Below, one piece after another: positions 8,603 through 17,508 of a stretch of 64,000 nucleotides of DNA. The position numbers were made by a program, and so were the translations under genes. The notes beneath the pieces are model-generated. The model saw only the letters and a list, made by a program, of their open reading frames with translations. It did not search any database and was not told the origin of the DNA. Origin of the DNA: Enterobacter genomosp. O (lineage in GTDB: Bacteria > Pseudomonadota > Gammaproteobacteria > Enterobacterales > Enterobacteriaceae); assembly GCF_001022965.1 (NCBI RefSeq), contig NZ_LECZ01000027.1, forward strand, positions 1,020,303-1,084,302. The letters run 5' to 3'. Every line of letters begins with the position of its first letter. Position 1 is the first letter of the stretch.

Positions 8603-9556
8603 TCAGAACAGATTTTCAATATCTGTGCTATAGGCTTTGCTGACCTTCTCGCCCATGGATTTCAGCTGCTGGATCATGCTGGTGAGCTTGCGCGCATAGT
8701 TTGGGTCGGTCGCGTAGCCCGCGTTTTGCAGAGCCTGCGCCCCCTGCTCCGCCGTCGCCGCCTGCGTAACGGCGGTATAGCGCGGATTGCGGCTCAGCAG
8801 CCCCACATAATCGGACAACGCTTCCAGATAAGAGCTGTAGACGCGGAATTTTGCTTTGACCTTCACCGCCGCACCGTTCTCGTACTCGGTGGTGGTGATC
8901 TCCGTCGTCGGCCCTTTCCAGCTGGAAGTGGCTTTCACGCCGAAGATGTTGAAGCTCGGCTCACCGTTTTCCTTGCGGATCTGGCGCTGACCCCAGCCCG
9001 ACTCCAGCGCGGCCTGTGCCAGAATCAGGTGATGCGGCACGCCGCTCTGCTGGCTGGCAAGGCGCGCAGGCAGAGAAAGCTGCGCCAGGAAGTCTTTGCT
9101 GTCACCCGAGAGCGGCTCATCGCCACTGTCCGTCGCTTTAGGTATGGCTTTACGCACCATTTGCGTCAGGGCCTGGTTCTGATAACTGGTCACCGTTTCC
9201 AGGTCGAACTTCATAGGCACCTGCTCCGGCCGATCCTGAGGCTGAATACCCTGCGCGGCTTCGGTCTGTTTCACAATCATGTCAGCCAGACCGAGGCCTT
9301 TTCCGGCGGTCATCTGCTGCGCAATCTGCTGGTCATACATGCTGGTGTAGAGACGCGTTGAATCACTGCTGAACATCCCGTCTTTCGGCAGGGTTTCACG
9401 CATGCTTTTCAGCATCATCTGTACAAACATCCCCTCCACCTGGCGGGCGACCGGGCGGATATTCGCCGCCGGGTCTTTGCCTGCTTTGGTTTTCAGTTCG
9501 TTGAGCGACTGGGCATCCCAGGCTGCACTGGTCAACAGTTTGCTATCGGTCAGCAT
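8603..9556 (-). CDS. flgJ: Flagellar rod assembly muramidase/glucosaminidase FlgJ
   Basis: Bifunctional periplasmic protein. The N-terminal half (about residues 1-140, with ARQVEGMFVQMMLKSMRETLP) acts as the rod cap. The C-terminal half is a peptidoglycan hydrolase that opens a passage for the rod; the catalytic glutamate lies in AALESGWGQRQI and a GFxG-like NIFGVKA follows. The length is 317 residues against 313 in E. coli. Its start overlaps the flgI stop by one base, so it is translationally linked to the flgB-J operon. There is no Sec signal, consistent with type III export. Confidence 0.96.
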   Translation of the reverse strand: MLTDSKLLTSAAWDAQSLNELKTKAGKDPAANIRPVARQVEGMFVQMMLKSMRETLPKDGMFSSDSTRLYTSMYDQQIAQQMTAGKGLGLADMIVKQTEAAQGIQPQDRPEQVPMKFDLETVTSYQNQALTQMVRKAIPKATDSGDEPLSGDSKDFLAQLSLPARLASQQSGVPHHLILAQAALESGWGQRQIRKENGEPSFNIFGVKATSSWKGPTTEITTTEYENGAAVKVKAKFRVYSSYLEALSDYVGLLSRNPRYTAVTQAATAEQGAQALQNAGYATDPNYARKLTSMIQQLKSMGEKVSKAYSTDIENLF

Positions 9557-10653
9557 TAGATGATTTCCAGTTTGGCGCGCAGGCAGCCCGCGCTTTGCAT
9601 GGATTGCAGGATGGACATCAGGTCCATCGGCGTTGCCCCCAGGGCGTTCAGGGCGCGCACCACGCTGTTCAGGTTGGCGCTGGAGCGAACGCTCTGCAGT
9701 GACCCGCCGCTCTGGCGCATATCAATCTGCGTTTGCGGTGTCACCACGGTCTGACCGCCACCAAATGGCGTGTTCGGCTGGCTCACGTTCGCGGAGCGGT
9801 TAACCGTCACGGAGAGGTTACCCTGCGCCACGGCACAGCTGTCCAGCGACACTTCCCGGTTCATCACGACCGAGCCGGTACGGGAGTTGATGATCACCTT
9901 GGCATCCTGTACCGGAACGTTCACTTCCATATTCTGGATATCTGCCAGCATGCGCACCTGGTTGCTGCTGCCCGTGGAGGTACGGATCTGCACGGTGCGC
10001 GCATCCAGCGCCGTTGCATTACCGTAGCCGCGGCTGCGATTGATGGTATCGGCAATTTGCTGCGCCATCGTGAAGTCTTCATTATTGAGCTGCAGGTTAA
10101 TGGTATTGCCCGCGCCAAACTGGGTCGGCAGTTCACGCTCAATGATCGCACCGTTGGTGATACGTCCACCGTTAAGCTGATTCACCTGCACGCTGCTTCC
10201 GCCTGCGGATGCACCCGCACCGCCGACCAGAATGTTACCCTGCGCCAGCGCATACACCTGGCTGTCGACGCCCTTCAGCGGGGTCATCAGCAGCGTACCG
10301 CCGCGCAGGCTTTTGGCGTTACCCATTGAGGAAACCACCACGTCAATGGTCTGCCCCTGACGCGCGAACGCCGGGTAGGACGCGGTGACCATCACCGCGG
10401 CCACGTTTTTCAGCTGCATGTTGGTTCCCGCCGGCACGGTAATGCCGAGCTGGGAGAGCATGTTGTTCAGGCTTTGGGTCGTGAAGGGCGTCTGGGTCGT
10501 CTGGTCACCGGTACCATCCAGCCCCACTACCAGGCCATAGCCAATCAGCGAGTTCTCACGTACGCCCTGGACGCTGGTGAGATCGCGAATACGGTCAGCC
10601 TGGGCAAAGGTTGCCACCAGCGCGAGCGCCACGGCGAAGATCGATTTAAACAT
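9556..10653 (-). CDS. flgI: Flagellar P-ring protein FlgI
   Basis: Forms the P ring around the rod in the peptidoglycan layer. A Sec signal peptide (MFKSIFAVALALVATFAQA) is followed by the mature DRIRDLTSVQGVRENSLIGYGLVVGLDGTGDQT, which is strongly family-specific. The 365 residues match E. coli. It lies 12 bp after flgH in the flg operon. A single mature cysteine pair (SLDSCAVAQ and the C-terminal SAGCLRAKLEII) is present, consistent with the known disulfide requirement through DsbA. Confidence 0.97.
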   Translation of the reverse strand: MFKSIFAVALALVATFAQADRIRDLTSVQGVRENSLIGYGLVVGLDGTGDQTTQTPFTTQSLNNMLSQLGITVPAGTNMQLKNVAAVMVTASYPAFARQGQTIDVVVSSMGNAKSLRGGTLLMTPLKGVDSQVYALAQGNILVGGAGASAGGSSVQVNQLNGGRITNGAIIERELPTQFGAGNTINLQLNNEDFTMAQQIADTINRSRGYGNATALDARTVQIRTSTGSSNQVRMLADIQNMEVNVPVQDAKVIINSRTGSVVMNREVSLDSCAVAQGNLSVTVNRSANVSQPNTPFGGGQTVVTPQTQIDMRQSGGSLQSVRSSANLNSVVRALNALGATPMDLMSILQSMQSAGCLRAKLEII

Positions 10654-10665
10654 GGGTCACCTCGC

Positions 10666-11364
10666 TTACATCGGCGATAAATTAAGGAAGAAGCGCTGCA
10701 GCCAACCCATATTTTGCGCTTCATTGATATAGCCGTTACCGACGTACTCAATGCGCGCATCCGCCACCTGGGTGGACGGAACGGTGTTGGTGCCGCTGAT
10801 GGTGCGAGGGTTAACCACGCCCGAGAAACGAATGAATTCAGTGCCCTGGTTGATGGCGATCTGTTTTTCACCCACAACGTGTAAGTTGCCGTTAACCAGC
10901 ACCTGGTCAACCGTGACCGTCAGCGTGCCGCTGAAGGTATTGCTGGCGTTCGCGCCGCCTTTACCGTTAAAGGTATTGCCGCCAGAGGCATCGACATCAG
11001 CACGCGCATTGCCGAACAGGCCCTGCAGATAGCGCGGTACGGTATCGAAGCCAAAATTCGTTTTGCCATCGCGGCTGGCATTCGCCGACGAGCTTTTGCT
11101 CGCACTAACGTTTTCCTGCAGCACAATGGTCAATGTATCGCCGACATTACGCGGGCGGCGATCTTCAAACAGCGGCTGATAACCGTAATTAATCGGCTGC
11201 GCGGTCTGGAAAATGGAGCCGTTTACCACTGGCGCTGGGCCAGGAACGGGTTGGGCAGTCGTCGCACCCTGGACCAATGGTTTAGACGGGATCAAAGCAC
11301 ACCCGCTGAGGGTGACAGCCAGAACAGTCAGTATCGGATAACGAAACGCCGCGTTTTTTTGCAT
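10666..11364 (-). CDS. flgH: Flagellar L-ring lipoprotein FlgH
   Basis: Outer-membrane L-ring subunit. The signal peptide ends in the lipobox LSGC, so the mature protein is acylated on cysteine. Starting at MQKNAAFRYPILTV gives 232 residues, the E. coli length; an ATG three codons upstream is also in frame. The family core (IFQTAQPINYGYQPLFEDRRPRNVGDTLTIVLQE) is intact. It forms an operon with flgG upstream and flgI downstream. Confidence 0.96.
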   Translation of the reverse strand: MQKNAAFRYPILTVLAVTLSGCALIPSKPLVQGATTAQPVPGPAPVVNGSIFQTAQPINYGYQPLFEDRRPRNVGDTLTIVLQENVSASKSSSANASRDGKTNFGFDTVPRYLQGLFGNARADVDASGGNTFNGKGGANASNTFSGTLTVTVDQVLVNGNLHVVGEKQIAINQGTEFIRFSGVVNPRTISGTNTVPSTQVADARIEYVGNGYINEAQNMGWLQRFFLNLSPM

Positions 11365-11421
11365 TGCCTTCATCTTCGAAAACAGGGAGCCGGTGCGGCG
11401 TTTACCGCACCGGACTACACC

Positions 11422-12204
11422 TTAGAGTTGCGTCAGTTTCTGCAGCATCTGATCGGTCGTCGACACTGCTTTACTGTTAATTTCATACGCGCGCTGGACC
11501 TGGATCATATTCACCAGTTCTTCCGCGACGTTCACGTTGGAGGTTTCAACATAGCCCTGATACAGCAGGCCCGCGCCGTTAAGGCCCGGGGTGCTCTCAT
11601 TTGGCGTGCCGGAGGATTGCGTTTCGGTATAAAGGTTCTCACCAATGCTTTCCAGACCGGTATCGTTCATGAAGGTGGTCAGGTTGAGCTGTCCAACCTG
11701 AACAGGTGCGGCCTGTCCCTGCTGAGTCACGCTGACCACGCCGTCACGTCCGATGGTGATGCTCAGGGCGTTCGCCGGAATGGTGATCGCAGGTTGAACC
11801 TGGAAGCCGCCCGCCGTCACCAGCTGGCCGTTCTGATCGACCTGGAACGAGCCGTCGCGGGTATAGGCAGAGGTCCCGTCAGGCAGTTGCACCTGGAAGA
11901 AGCCCTGGCCTTTGATCGCCACGTCTTTGCTGTTGTTGGTCTGAGACAGGTTGCCCTGGCTGTGCAGACGCTCGGTGGCTACCGGACGAACGCCGGTACC
12001 GATCTGCAGGCCCGACGGCAGCGTCGTCTGTTCAGAAGACTGCGCCCCCGGCTGGCGGATGGTTTGATAAAGCAAATCTTCGAAAACGGCGCGCTGACGC
12101 TTGAAACCATTGGTGCTCACGTTTGCCAGGTTGTTGGCAATCACGTCCATATTGGTTTGCTGGGCGTCCAGGCCAGTTTTCGCGATCCATAAAGAACTGA
12201 TCAT
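11422..12204 (-). CDS. flgG: Flagellar distal rod protein FlgG
   Basis: Distal rod subunit of 260 residues, the same as E. coli. The N-terminal DVIANNLANVSTNGFKRQRAVFEDLLYQTIRQPGA carries the rod/hook motif and the FlgG-specific insertion. The C-terminal segment VAEELVNMIQVQRAYEINSKAVSTTDQMLQ is the conserved terminal helix. It lies 11 bp downstream of flgF. Confidence 0.97.
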   Translation of the reverse strand: MISSLWIAKTGLDAQQTNMDVIANNLANVSTNGFKRQRAVFEDLLYQTIRQPGAQSSEQTTLPSGLQIGTGVRPVATERLHSQGNLSQTNNSKDVAIKGQGFFQVQLPDGTSAYTRDGSFQVDQNGQLVTAGGFQVQPAITIPANALSITIGRDGVVSVTQQGQAAPVQVGQLNLTTFMNDTGLESIGENLYTETQSSGTPNESTPGLNGAGLLYQGYVETSNVNVAEELVNMIQVQRAYEINSKAVSTTDQMLQKLTQL

Positions 12205-12215
12205 AAGGAGTCCTG

Positions 12216-12971
12216 TTAACTCATAGCCAGAAGTTGGTTAGCCTTGCCCGCGTTTTCATCCACGCTGCTGATGATCTTCATCTGCATTTCAAAACGACGG
12301 GCGCTGGCGATCATGTCGCTCATGGCGGCGACCGGCTTAACGTTGCTGCCTTCCAGCACGCCCGACATCACGCGAATGCTCGGATCGGCCTGTAGCGTGG
12401 CACCACGCGTCGCCTGAGCCGCCTGGGTCAGACGGAACATGCCGTCGTCGCCACGCTGTACGTCTTTACCTTCCGCTTTAACCAGCTTCAGACGTCCGAC
12501 GGGCGCAACGGTATTGGCCGGATCGCCCGGGTTCAGCGCCGAAATGGTGCCGTCCGCGGCGATAGTCAGCTCCGAGCCTTCCGGCACGGTCAGCGGACCC
12601 GCTTCACCCATTACCGGGTGTCCCTGAATCGTTAACTGGCCCGTCGCGCTCACCTGGATATTCCCGTTACGGGTATAGCCTTCGCTGCCGTCCGCCGTTT
12701 GCACCGCCAGCCAGCCGTCCTGCTGCAGAGCAACATCCAGCGGGCGTGAGGTGTAATCCATCTGCCCTGGCGTCATATCTGCGCCAGGGGTCGATGCGGT
12801 GACCAGCGTACGGGTCGGCAGGGAGAGCCCTTCCACCGGGACAGCTCGCAGCGCATTAAGCTGCGCGCGAAAGCCCGGCGTAGAGGCGTTTGCCAGGTTG
12901 CTGGCGGTAACGGCCTGCTGATTGAGCGTCTGGCTTGCCGCGCCCATCGCGGTATATATTGCGTGATCCAT
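12216..12971 (-). CDS. flgF: Flagellar proximal rod protein FlgF
   Basis: Proximal rod subunit of 251 residues, as in E. coli. It starts MDHAIYTAMGAASQTLNQQAVTASNLANASTPGF with the rod motif and ends in the FlgF-typical ARRFEMQMKIISSVDENAGKANQLL helix. It is cotranscribed between flgE and flgG. Confidence 0.96.
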   Translation of the reverse strand: MDHAIYTAMGAASQTLNQQAVTASNLANASTPGFRAQLNALRAVPVEGLSLPTRTLVTASTPGADMTPGQMDYTSRPLDVALQQDGWLAVQTADGSEGYTRNGNIQVSATGQLTIQGHPVMGEAGPLTVPEGSELTIAADGTISALNPGDPANTVAPVGRLKLVKAEGKDVQRGDDGMFRLTQAAQATRGATLQADPSIRVMSGVLEGSNVKPVAAMSDMIASARRFEMQMKIISSVDENAGKANQLLAMS

Positions 12972-12991
12972 TGCGCTTTCCTGTTAGCCGC

Positions 12992-14242
12992 TTAACGCAG
13001 GTTAACCAGCGTGTTGAGGATCTGGTCCTGGGTTTTGATGGTCTGCGCGTTCGACTGATAGTTACGCTGCGCGACGATCATGTTCACCAGTTCTTTACTC
13101 ATATCCACGTTGGAAGCTTCCAGCGCGCCGTTGGTCAGCTTGCCGAAGTTACCGGTGCCCGCTGTACCCAGCAGCGCCACGCCGGATGACTGGGTGGCAG
13201 ACCAGACGTTATCGCCTTCCGATTTCAGGCCTTCGTTGTTGGCGAAGTTTGCCAGCACGATCTGACCGAGAACCTGAGACTGTTCGTTGGAGTAGTTTCC
13301 TACCACGGTGCCATCGTCGTTGATCTCGTAGCTCACCAGATCGCCAGGCTTGTAGCCATTCTGCGTGGTATTCACAACGCTGTTCGCGCCGGTGTTCTGC
13401 TGCATGGAATTCTGGAAGCTGAGGGAGAAGGTCGCCGCCGTCGCACCGCCGACAGAGCCGGTGGTGATGTTAATGGCCGGCGTGGCGTTTGGCGTTGCAC
13501 TCAGTACACCCGCAGCGTTGTAGTTGTAAACGCCCGCCAGGTTACCGTTCGCATCGAAGTTCATCTGCGCCGCTTTCGTCGCGGTAGAACCAGCTACGCT
13601 GCCGTCCTGAGTGTAAAGATCCCATTTATTGTCAGCAGTCTTCACGTAGTAGACATACATATTATGGGCGTTACCCTGGCTGTCGAAGACGGTCACGGTA
13701 CCTTTTTTGTTATAGGTATCCGAGTTGGTCGCATCGAACGGAGCAGTTTGCACAGGATCGGTTGAGTTCAGGTTGATCTGCTGCGCCGCGGTAGTAGTGG
13801 CTTTCGCCGACATCAGCGTATTCGGAATGGTGATAGCCTGAGGGTTCGCACCGGTCTGAATCGTCGGAGGGGTGCCTGCTGCCGGATAGCCTGTTACCTG
13901 CATACCCTGCATGTTCACCAGCGTACGGTTTTCGTCCAGCTTGAACTGGCCGTTACGGCTGTAGAATACAGAACCGTTGGAATCGACCATACGGAAGAAA
14001 CCGTTCTGGCTAATGGCTACGTCCAGACCGCGACCGGTATTGGTAGTAGTACCGTCGGTAAAGTCCTGAGTGATGCCTGCGACCTTCACGCCGAGGCCGA
14101 CTTTGGAACCGGCAAACATGTCTGCAAAGGAAGCAGAACCGGATTTAAAACCATAGGTCGCGGAGTTGGCGATGTTGTTGCCAATGACGTCCAGGTTGGT
14201 GGCCGCAGCATTCAGGCCGCTGACCGCTTGAGAAAAGGCCAT
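12992..14242 (-). CDS. flgE: Flagellar hook protein FlgE
   Basis: Major hook subunit. At 416 residues it is slightly longer than the roughly 402 of E. coli, the extra length lying in the variable central domains. The N-terminus FSQAVSGLNAAATNLDVIGNNIANSATYGFKSG and the C-terminus SNVDMSKELVNMIVAQRNYQSNAQTIKTQDQIL are the conserved D0 helices. It is the fourth gene of the flgBCDEFGHIJ operon. Confidence 0.97.
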   Translation of the reverse strand: MAFSQAVSGLNAAATNLDVIGNNIANSATYGFKSGSASFADMFAGSKVGLGVKVAGITQDFTDGTTTNTGRGLDVAISQNGFFRMVDSNGSVFYSRNGQFKLDENRTLVNMQGMQVTGYPAAGTPPTIQTGANPQAITIPNTLMSAKATTTAAQQINLNSTDPVQTAPFDATNSDTYNKKGTVTVFDSQGNAHNMYVYYVKTADNKWDLYTQDGSVAGSTATKAAQMNFDANGNLAGVYNYNAAGVLSATPNATPAINITTGSVGGATAATFSLSFQNSMQQNTGANSVVNTTQNGYKPGDLVSYEINDDGTVVGNYSNEQSQVLGQIVLANFANNEGLKSEGDNVWSATQSSGVALLGTAGTGNFGKLTNGALEASNVDMSKELVNMIVAQRNYQSNAQTIKTQDQILNTLVNLR

Positions 14243-14268
14243 GACTTACTCCTGATAAGTGTTAAGGC

Positions 14269-14979
14269 TTAGATAATCTGCCGAACTTCGTCGAGTGTGG
14301 TGGTACCAGAGGTACCCAAATCCAGTTTGTTGCCGTCGCTACCTTTAATTACGCCCTGGACCAGCGCGAACTGCAGCGGCTGTGCCACCAGCTGGGTTGT
14401 CCCTTTGCTGGCGCTGATTGCCACTTTGTAGGAACCGTTCGGCGCTTTGGTGCCGTCGGTCAGGGTGCCATCCCAGGTAAAGGTGTGAACGCCTGCCTTC
14501 AGTTCACCAATTTCGATGGTGCGAACCACCGCGCCGGTTGAGTCGGTGATCGTCGCGGTCACTTTGTCAGCCGGCTGCTGCAGTTCAACGCCAAACGGCG
14601 TGGTGGTCGTGGTGGCGTTGCCATCGGTGGTGCTGGTGCCCGCCAGGATCGTGGTACCCGGGATCATCACCCCGTGACCAATCAGGCTTGCCGCCTGCAG
14701 AGACTGGGCGCTGTTAATCTGTCCAGAGACGGACCCGAGGGTGGTGTTCAGTTTCTCAATGCCGCTCACGGTACTGATCTGCGCAAGCTGCGTGGTCAGT
14801 TCGTTGTTCTGCATTGGGTTAGTCGGGTCCTGGTTCTTAAGCTGAGCCACCAGCAGCGTCAGAAAGCTGCCCTGAAGGTCGGCGGCGTTACTCCCCGTCA
14901 GGGAGTTAGAACCTGTCGAACTGTTCGTGTTATTAACACCCGAGTTCGTAGGATCATTCACATTTACGGCGATGGACAT
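14269..14979 (-). CDS. flgD: Flagellar hook cap / scaffolding protein FlgD
   Basis: Hook-capping protein that promotes FlgE polymerisation and is removed when the hook is complete. It has 236 residues against 231 in E. coli. The motif LQGSFLTLLVAQLKNQDPTNPMQNNELTTQLAQISTVSGIEKLN is diagnostic. The C-terminal half carries Ig-like and Tudor-like domains (HTFTWDGTLTDGTKAPNGSYKVAI). It lies between flgC and flgE. Confidence 0.96.
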   Translation of the reverse strand: MSIAVNVNDPTNSGVNNTNSSTGSNSLTGSNAADLQGSFLTLLVAQLKNQDPTNPMQNNELTTQLAQISTVSGIEKLNTTLGSVSGQINSAQSLQAASLIGHGVMIPGTTILAGTSTTDGNATTTTTPFGVELQQPADKVTATITDSTGAVVRTIEIGELKAGVHTFTWDGTLTDGTKAPNGSYKVAISASKGTTQLVAQPLQFALVQGVIKGSDGNKLDLGTSGTTTLDEVRQII

Positions 14980-14990
14980 GCATGTCTCCT

Positions 14991-15395
14991 TTACTGGCCG
15001 AGAGTGAGTGTTTTGAGCATCATGCTCTTCACGGTATTAAGCACTTCGACGTTGGCCTGGTAGCTACGGGAAGCCGACATGGAGTTCACCATCTCACCCA
15101 CCACATCCACGTTTGGCATTTTCACGTATCCGCTGGCATCCGCGAGCGGGTTACCTGGCTCATACACCAGCCTGTCCGGTGCCTGGCTCTCTACCACATC
15201 CGAAACCTTCACGCCGCCCGTCGCCGCGCCTGGCGCAGCATCGACCTGAAAGACAACCTGTTTGGCACGGTAAGGCTGCCCGTCAGGTCCGGTCACGCTG
15301 TCGGCGTTCGCCAGGTTACTGGCGGCCACGTTCAGACGTTTGGATTGAGCGGTTAACGCCGAACCGGCGATATCAAAAATATTCAGCAAGGCCAT
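14991..15395 (-). CDS. flgC: Flagellar proximal rod protein FlgC
   Basis: Proximal rod subunit of 134 residues, the E. coli length. It shows the paired rod motifs: AGSALTAQSKRLNVAASNLANADS at the N-terminus and VDVVGEMVNSMSASRSYQANVEVLNTVKSMMLKTL at the C-terminus. The start lies 3 bp after the flgB stop, indicating tight translational coupling. Confidence 0.97.
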   Translation of the reverse strand: MALLNIFDIAGSALTAQSKRLNVAASNLANADSVTGPDGQPYRAKQVVFQVDAAPGAATGGVKVSDVVESQAPDRLVYEPGNPLADASGYVKMPNVDVVGEMVNSMSASRSYQANVEVLNTVKSMMLKTLTLGQ

Positions 15396-15398
15396 CTA

Positions 15399-15815
15399 TC
15401 AGTTGCCCCCCTGCAGGACGTTCATCATGCCTTTGATTTGTCCGCCGAGTACGGTCAGGCCCGTCTGGTATTTCAGGCTGTTATCGGCAAACTGTGTACG
15501 CTCCCGGTCCATATCCACGGTGTTACCGTCGAGTGAGGGCTGATCGGGAATGCGATAAAGTAAATCGGTCGCTGGCGCGGTCATCGCCTGAGCAGGAATA
15601 TGGCGAGAGGATGTCATGGCGAGTGCAACACCCGTTCCTTCGGCACGTCCACGCTCCATCACCTTTTTGAGCTCACTGGAAAAATCAATATCGCGCGCCT
15701 GATACCCCGGCGTATCGGCGTTAGCGATGTTGGCGGCTAAAACCTCCTGCCGCTGGGCGCGTAAATTGAGCGCTTCCTGCTGAAAACGTAACGCGGCGTC
15801 GAGTTTATCGAGCAT
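15399..15815 (-). CDS. flgB: Flagellar proximal rod protein FlgB
   Basis: First gene of the flgBCDEFGHIJ operon, 138 residues. It starts MLDKLDAALRFQQEALNLRAQRQEVLAANIANADTPGY with the canonical rod motif. Expression is expected from the FlhDC-controlled divergent promoter region shared with flgA. Confidence 0.97.
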   Translation of the reverse strand: MLDKLDAALRFQQEALNLRAQRQEVLAANIANADTPGYQARDIDFSSELKKVMERGRAEGTGVALAMTSSRHIPAQAMTAPATDLLYRIPDQPSLDGNTVDMDRERTQFADNSLKYQTGLTVLGGQIKGMMNVLQGGN

Positions 15816-15972
15816 GTCTCCTCCGCTGATGGCAAAATTTCAGTTCACAGCTTAAATCTCACCCGGTCTCCCCTATCGACGGAATAAGCGCAAAATGCGT
15901 CGCTATTTATTCCGTTGATGCAAAACCACTGCAGGTAGAATTCACTCAACTCTGGAAACGGTGGAACTTGCG
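15816..15972. promoter_or_regulatory. flgA/flgB divergent control region with FlhDC-type half-site
   Basis: The 157-bp divergent region holds an 8-bp inverted repeat, CGGAATAA at 15880-15887 and TTATTCCG at 15907-15914. Read on the minus strand, 15901-15916 is AACGGAATAAATAGCG, which fits the FlhD4C2 half-site consensus AAYGS-N3-AAATAGCG at every defined position. The other arm is degenerate. This supports class 2 control of both flgA and flgB. Confidence 0.75.
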
Positions 15973-16632
15973 ATGCAAACGTTAAAACGTGGCCTGGTGG
16001 CGACTTTCTTGCTGTTTAGCCCTCTGGTGCAGGCTGAGGGTTTACAGGAGCAGTTAACGACCTTTTTTGCTGAAAAACTGGCAGGCTTTAGCGATGACGT
16101 TACCGTTAGCGTGCGCACGCCACCGAATCTGTACCCGACGTGTGATCAGCCGTCATTCAGCGTGGTGGGGTTCACAAAGCTGTGGGGAAATGTGAACGTG
16201 CTGGCACGCTGCGCCAATGAAAAACGCTATTTACAGGTTGCAGTTCAGGCGACGGGCAATTATGTTGTCGCCGCCGTGCCCATTGCGCGCGGCAGCGTGC
16301 TGCAGGCAAACAGCGTGACGCTGAAACGCGGGCGTCTGGATCAGCTGCCTCCACGAACCATGCTCGAAATAAATCAGGCACAGGATGCCGTCAGCCTGCG
16401 CGATGTGGCGCCCGGCCAGCCGATACAGCTCTCAATGCTACGTCAGGCATGGCGGGTAAAAGCGGGCCAGCAGGTGATGGTCGTGGCCAACGGAGAGGGC
16501 TTTAGCATCAACAGTGAAGGGAAAGCATTAAACAATGCCGCGGTGGCGCAAAACGCCCGCGTCAGAATGTCTTCAGGCCAGGTGGTGAGCGGAACCGTCG
16601 ATGCTGATGGGAATATTCTGATTAACCTATAA
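15973..16632 (+). CDS. flgA: Flagellar P-ring assembly chaperone FlgA
   Basis: Periplasmic chaperone needed for FlgI to polymerise into the P ring. Starting at the ATG giving MQTLKRGLVATFLLF yields 219 residues, exactly the E. coli length; an in-frame GTG lies 12 nt upstream. A Sec signal peptide ends near LVQA. The C-terminal SAF/beta-clip domain (GNYVVAAVPIARG, LPPRTMLEINQ, GQVVSGTVDADGNILINL) is well conserved. It is divergent from flgB and upstream of flgMN. Confidence 0.95.
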   Translation: MQTLKRGLVATFLLFSPLVQAEGLQEQLTTFFAEKLAGFSDDVTVSVRTPPNLYPTCDQPSFSVVGFTKLWGNVNVLARCANEKRYLQVAVQATGNYVVAAVPIARGSVLQANSVTLKRGRLDQLPPRTMLEINQAQDAVSLRDVAPGQPIQLSMLRQAWRVKAGQQVMVVANGEGFSINSEGKALNNAAVAQNARVRMSSGQVVSGTVDADGNILINL

Positions 16633-16638
16633 TCTTTT

Positions 16639-16665
16639 TAAAGATTTCGCGGCGCTTGCCGATAA
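16639..16665 (+). promoter_or_regulatory. Sigma-28 (FliA) promoter of flgMN
   Basis: TAAAGATT (16639-16646), an 11-nt spacer, and a perfect GCCGATAA (16658-16665). This gives flgMN its own late promoter in addition to read-through from flgA. Confidence 0.9.
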
Positions 16666-16725
16666 ATATTCAACTAATGATGATGTCAGGCGCAAACGCC
16701 GCGAACCCTCGATGAGGACAACACT

Positions 16726-17019
16726 ATGAGCATTGATCGTACATCAGCCCTGAAGCCGGTAAGCGCTGTACAGCCTCGCGAAACGAATGACGCTGCTCCG
16801 CAAAAAGCGCGTCTGGAGAAACCGTCAACGGCCAACAGCACCAGCGTGACCCTGAGCGACGCTCAGGCAAAACTGATGCAGCCGGGCAGCAACGATATCA
16901 ACATGGAACGTGTTGAAGCGCTGAAAACGGCTATTCGTAACGGTGAACTGAAAATGGATACCAGCAAGATCGCTGATGCCCTGATTCAGGAAGCACAGAG
17001 TTTCTTACAGAGTAACTAA
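16726..17019 (+). CDS. flgM: Anti-sigma-28 factor FlgM
   Basis: Binds and inactivates FliA until the hook-basal body is complete, then is exported through it. The 97 residues match E. coli. The N-terminal half is polar and probably disordered. The C-terminal half (VTLSDAQAKLMQPGSNDINMERVEALKTAIRNGELKMDTSKIADALI) is the sigma-binding region. It is preceded by a sigma-28 promoter, forming the known feedback loop, and lies 4 bp before flgN. Confidence 0.97.
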   Translation: MSIDRTSALKPVSAVQPRETNDAAPQKARLEKPSTANSTSVTLSDAQAKLMQPGSNDINMERVEALKTAIRNGELKMDTSKIADALIQEAQSFLQSN

Positions 17020-17023
17020 GCGT

Positions 17024-17449
17024 ATGAGTCGACTGTCAGAAATACTGGATCAAATGACGGTTGTCCTGAACGACCTGAAAACGGTAATGGACGCTGAACA
17101 GCAGCATCTCTCTTCCGGTCACATCAACGGCAGCGCGCTGCAGCGTATTACTGAAGACAAAAGTTCGCTTCTGGCGACGCTGGATTATCTGGAGCAGCAG
17201 CGCCGCGCTGAGCAAGATCCTAAGCGCAGCGCCAATGACGATATTATTGAGCGCTGGCAGACCATTACTGAAAAAACTCAGCACCTGCGCGATCTCAACC
17301 AGCACAACGGCTGGCTACTGGAAGGTCAGATAGAGCGTAATCAGCAGGCGCTTGAGGTGTTGAAACCGCATAAAGAAACCGGACTGTACGGTGCGGATGG
17401 TCAGACAGCGACTGCGCGCATTGCGGGTGTTAAAAAGATTTCGATTTGA
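17024..17449 (+). CDS. flgN: Flagellar export chaperone FlgN
   Basis: Cytoplasmic export chaperone for FlgK and FlgL. The 141-residue, largely helical protein begins MSRLSEILDQMTVVLNDLKTVMDAEQQHLSSG. The C-terminal region (LNQHNGWLLEGQIERNQQALEVLKPH) corresponds to the client-binding helix. Cotranscribed with flgM. Confidence 0.95.
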   Translation: MSRLSEILDQMTVVLNDLKTVMDAEQQHLSSGHINGSALQRITEDKSSLLATLDYLEQQRRAEQDPKRSANDDIIERWQTITEKTQHLRDLNQHNGWLLEGQIERNQQALEVLKPHKETGLYGADGQTATARIAGVKKISI

Positions 17450-17473
17450 AGCATAAGCGACAAATCATGCAGC

Positions 17474-17504
17474 GGGGAGCACCATAAGGTGAACTCCCCT
17501 TTTG
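17474..17504 (+). terminator. flgAMN terminator
   Basis: GGGGAGCACC / GGTG-AA-CTCCCC stem around ATAA, followed by TTTT, located between the convergent flgN and murJ ends. Confidence 0.75.
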
Positions 17505-17508
17505 GCGT

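Noticed and set aside
11251..12192. 313-codon open frame antisense to flgG and the flgH start
   Set aside because: Overlaps certain flagellar genes in another frame and shows no domain.
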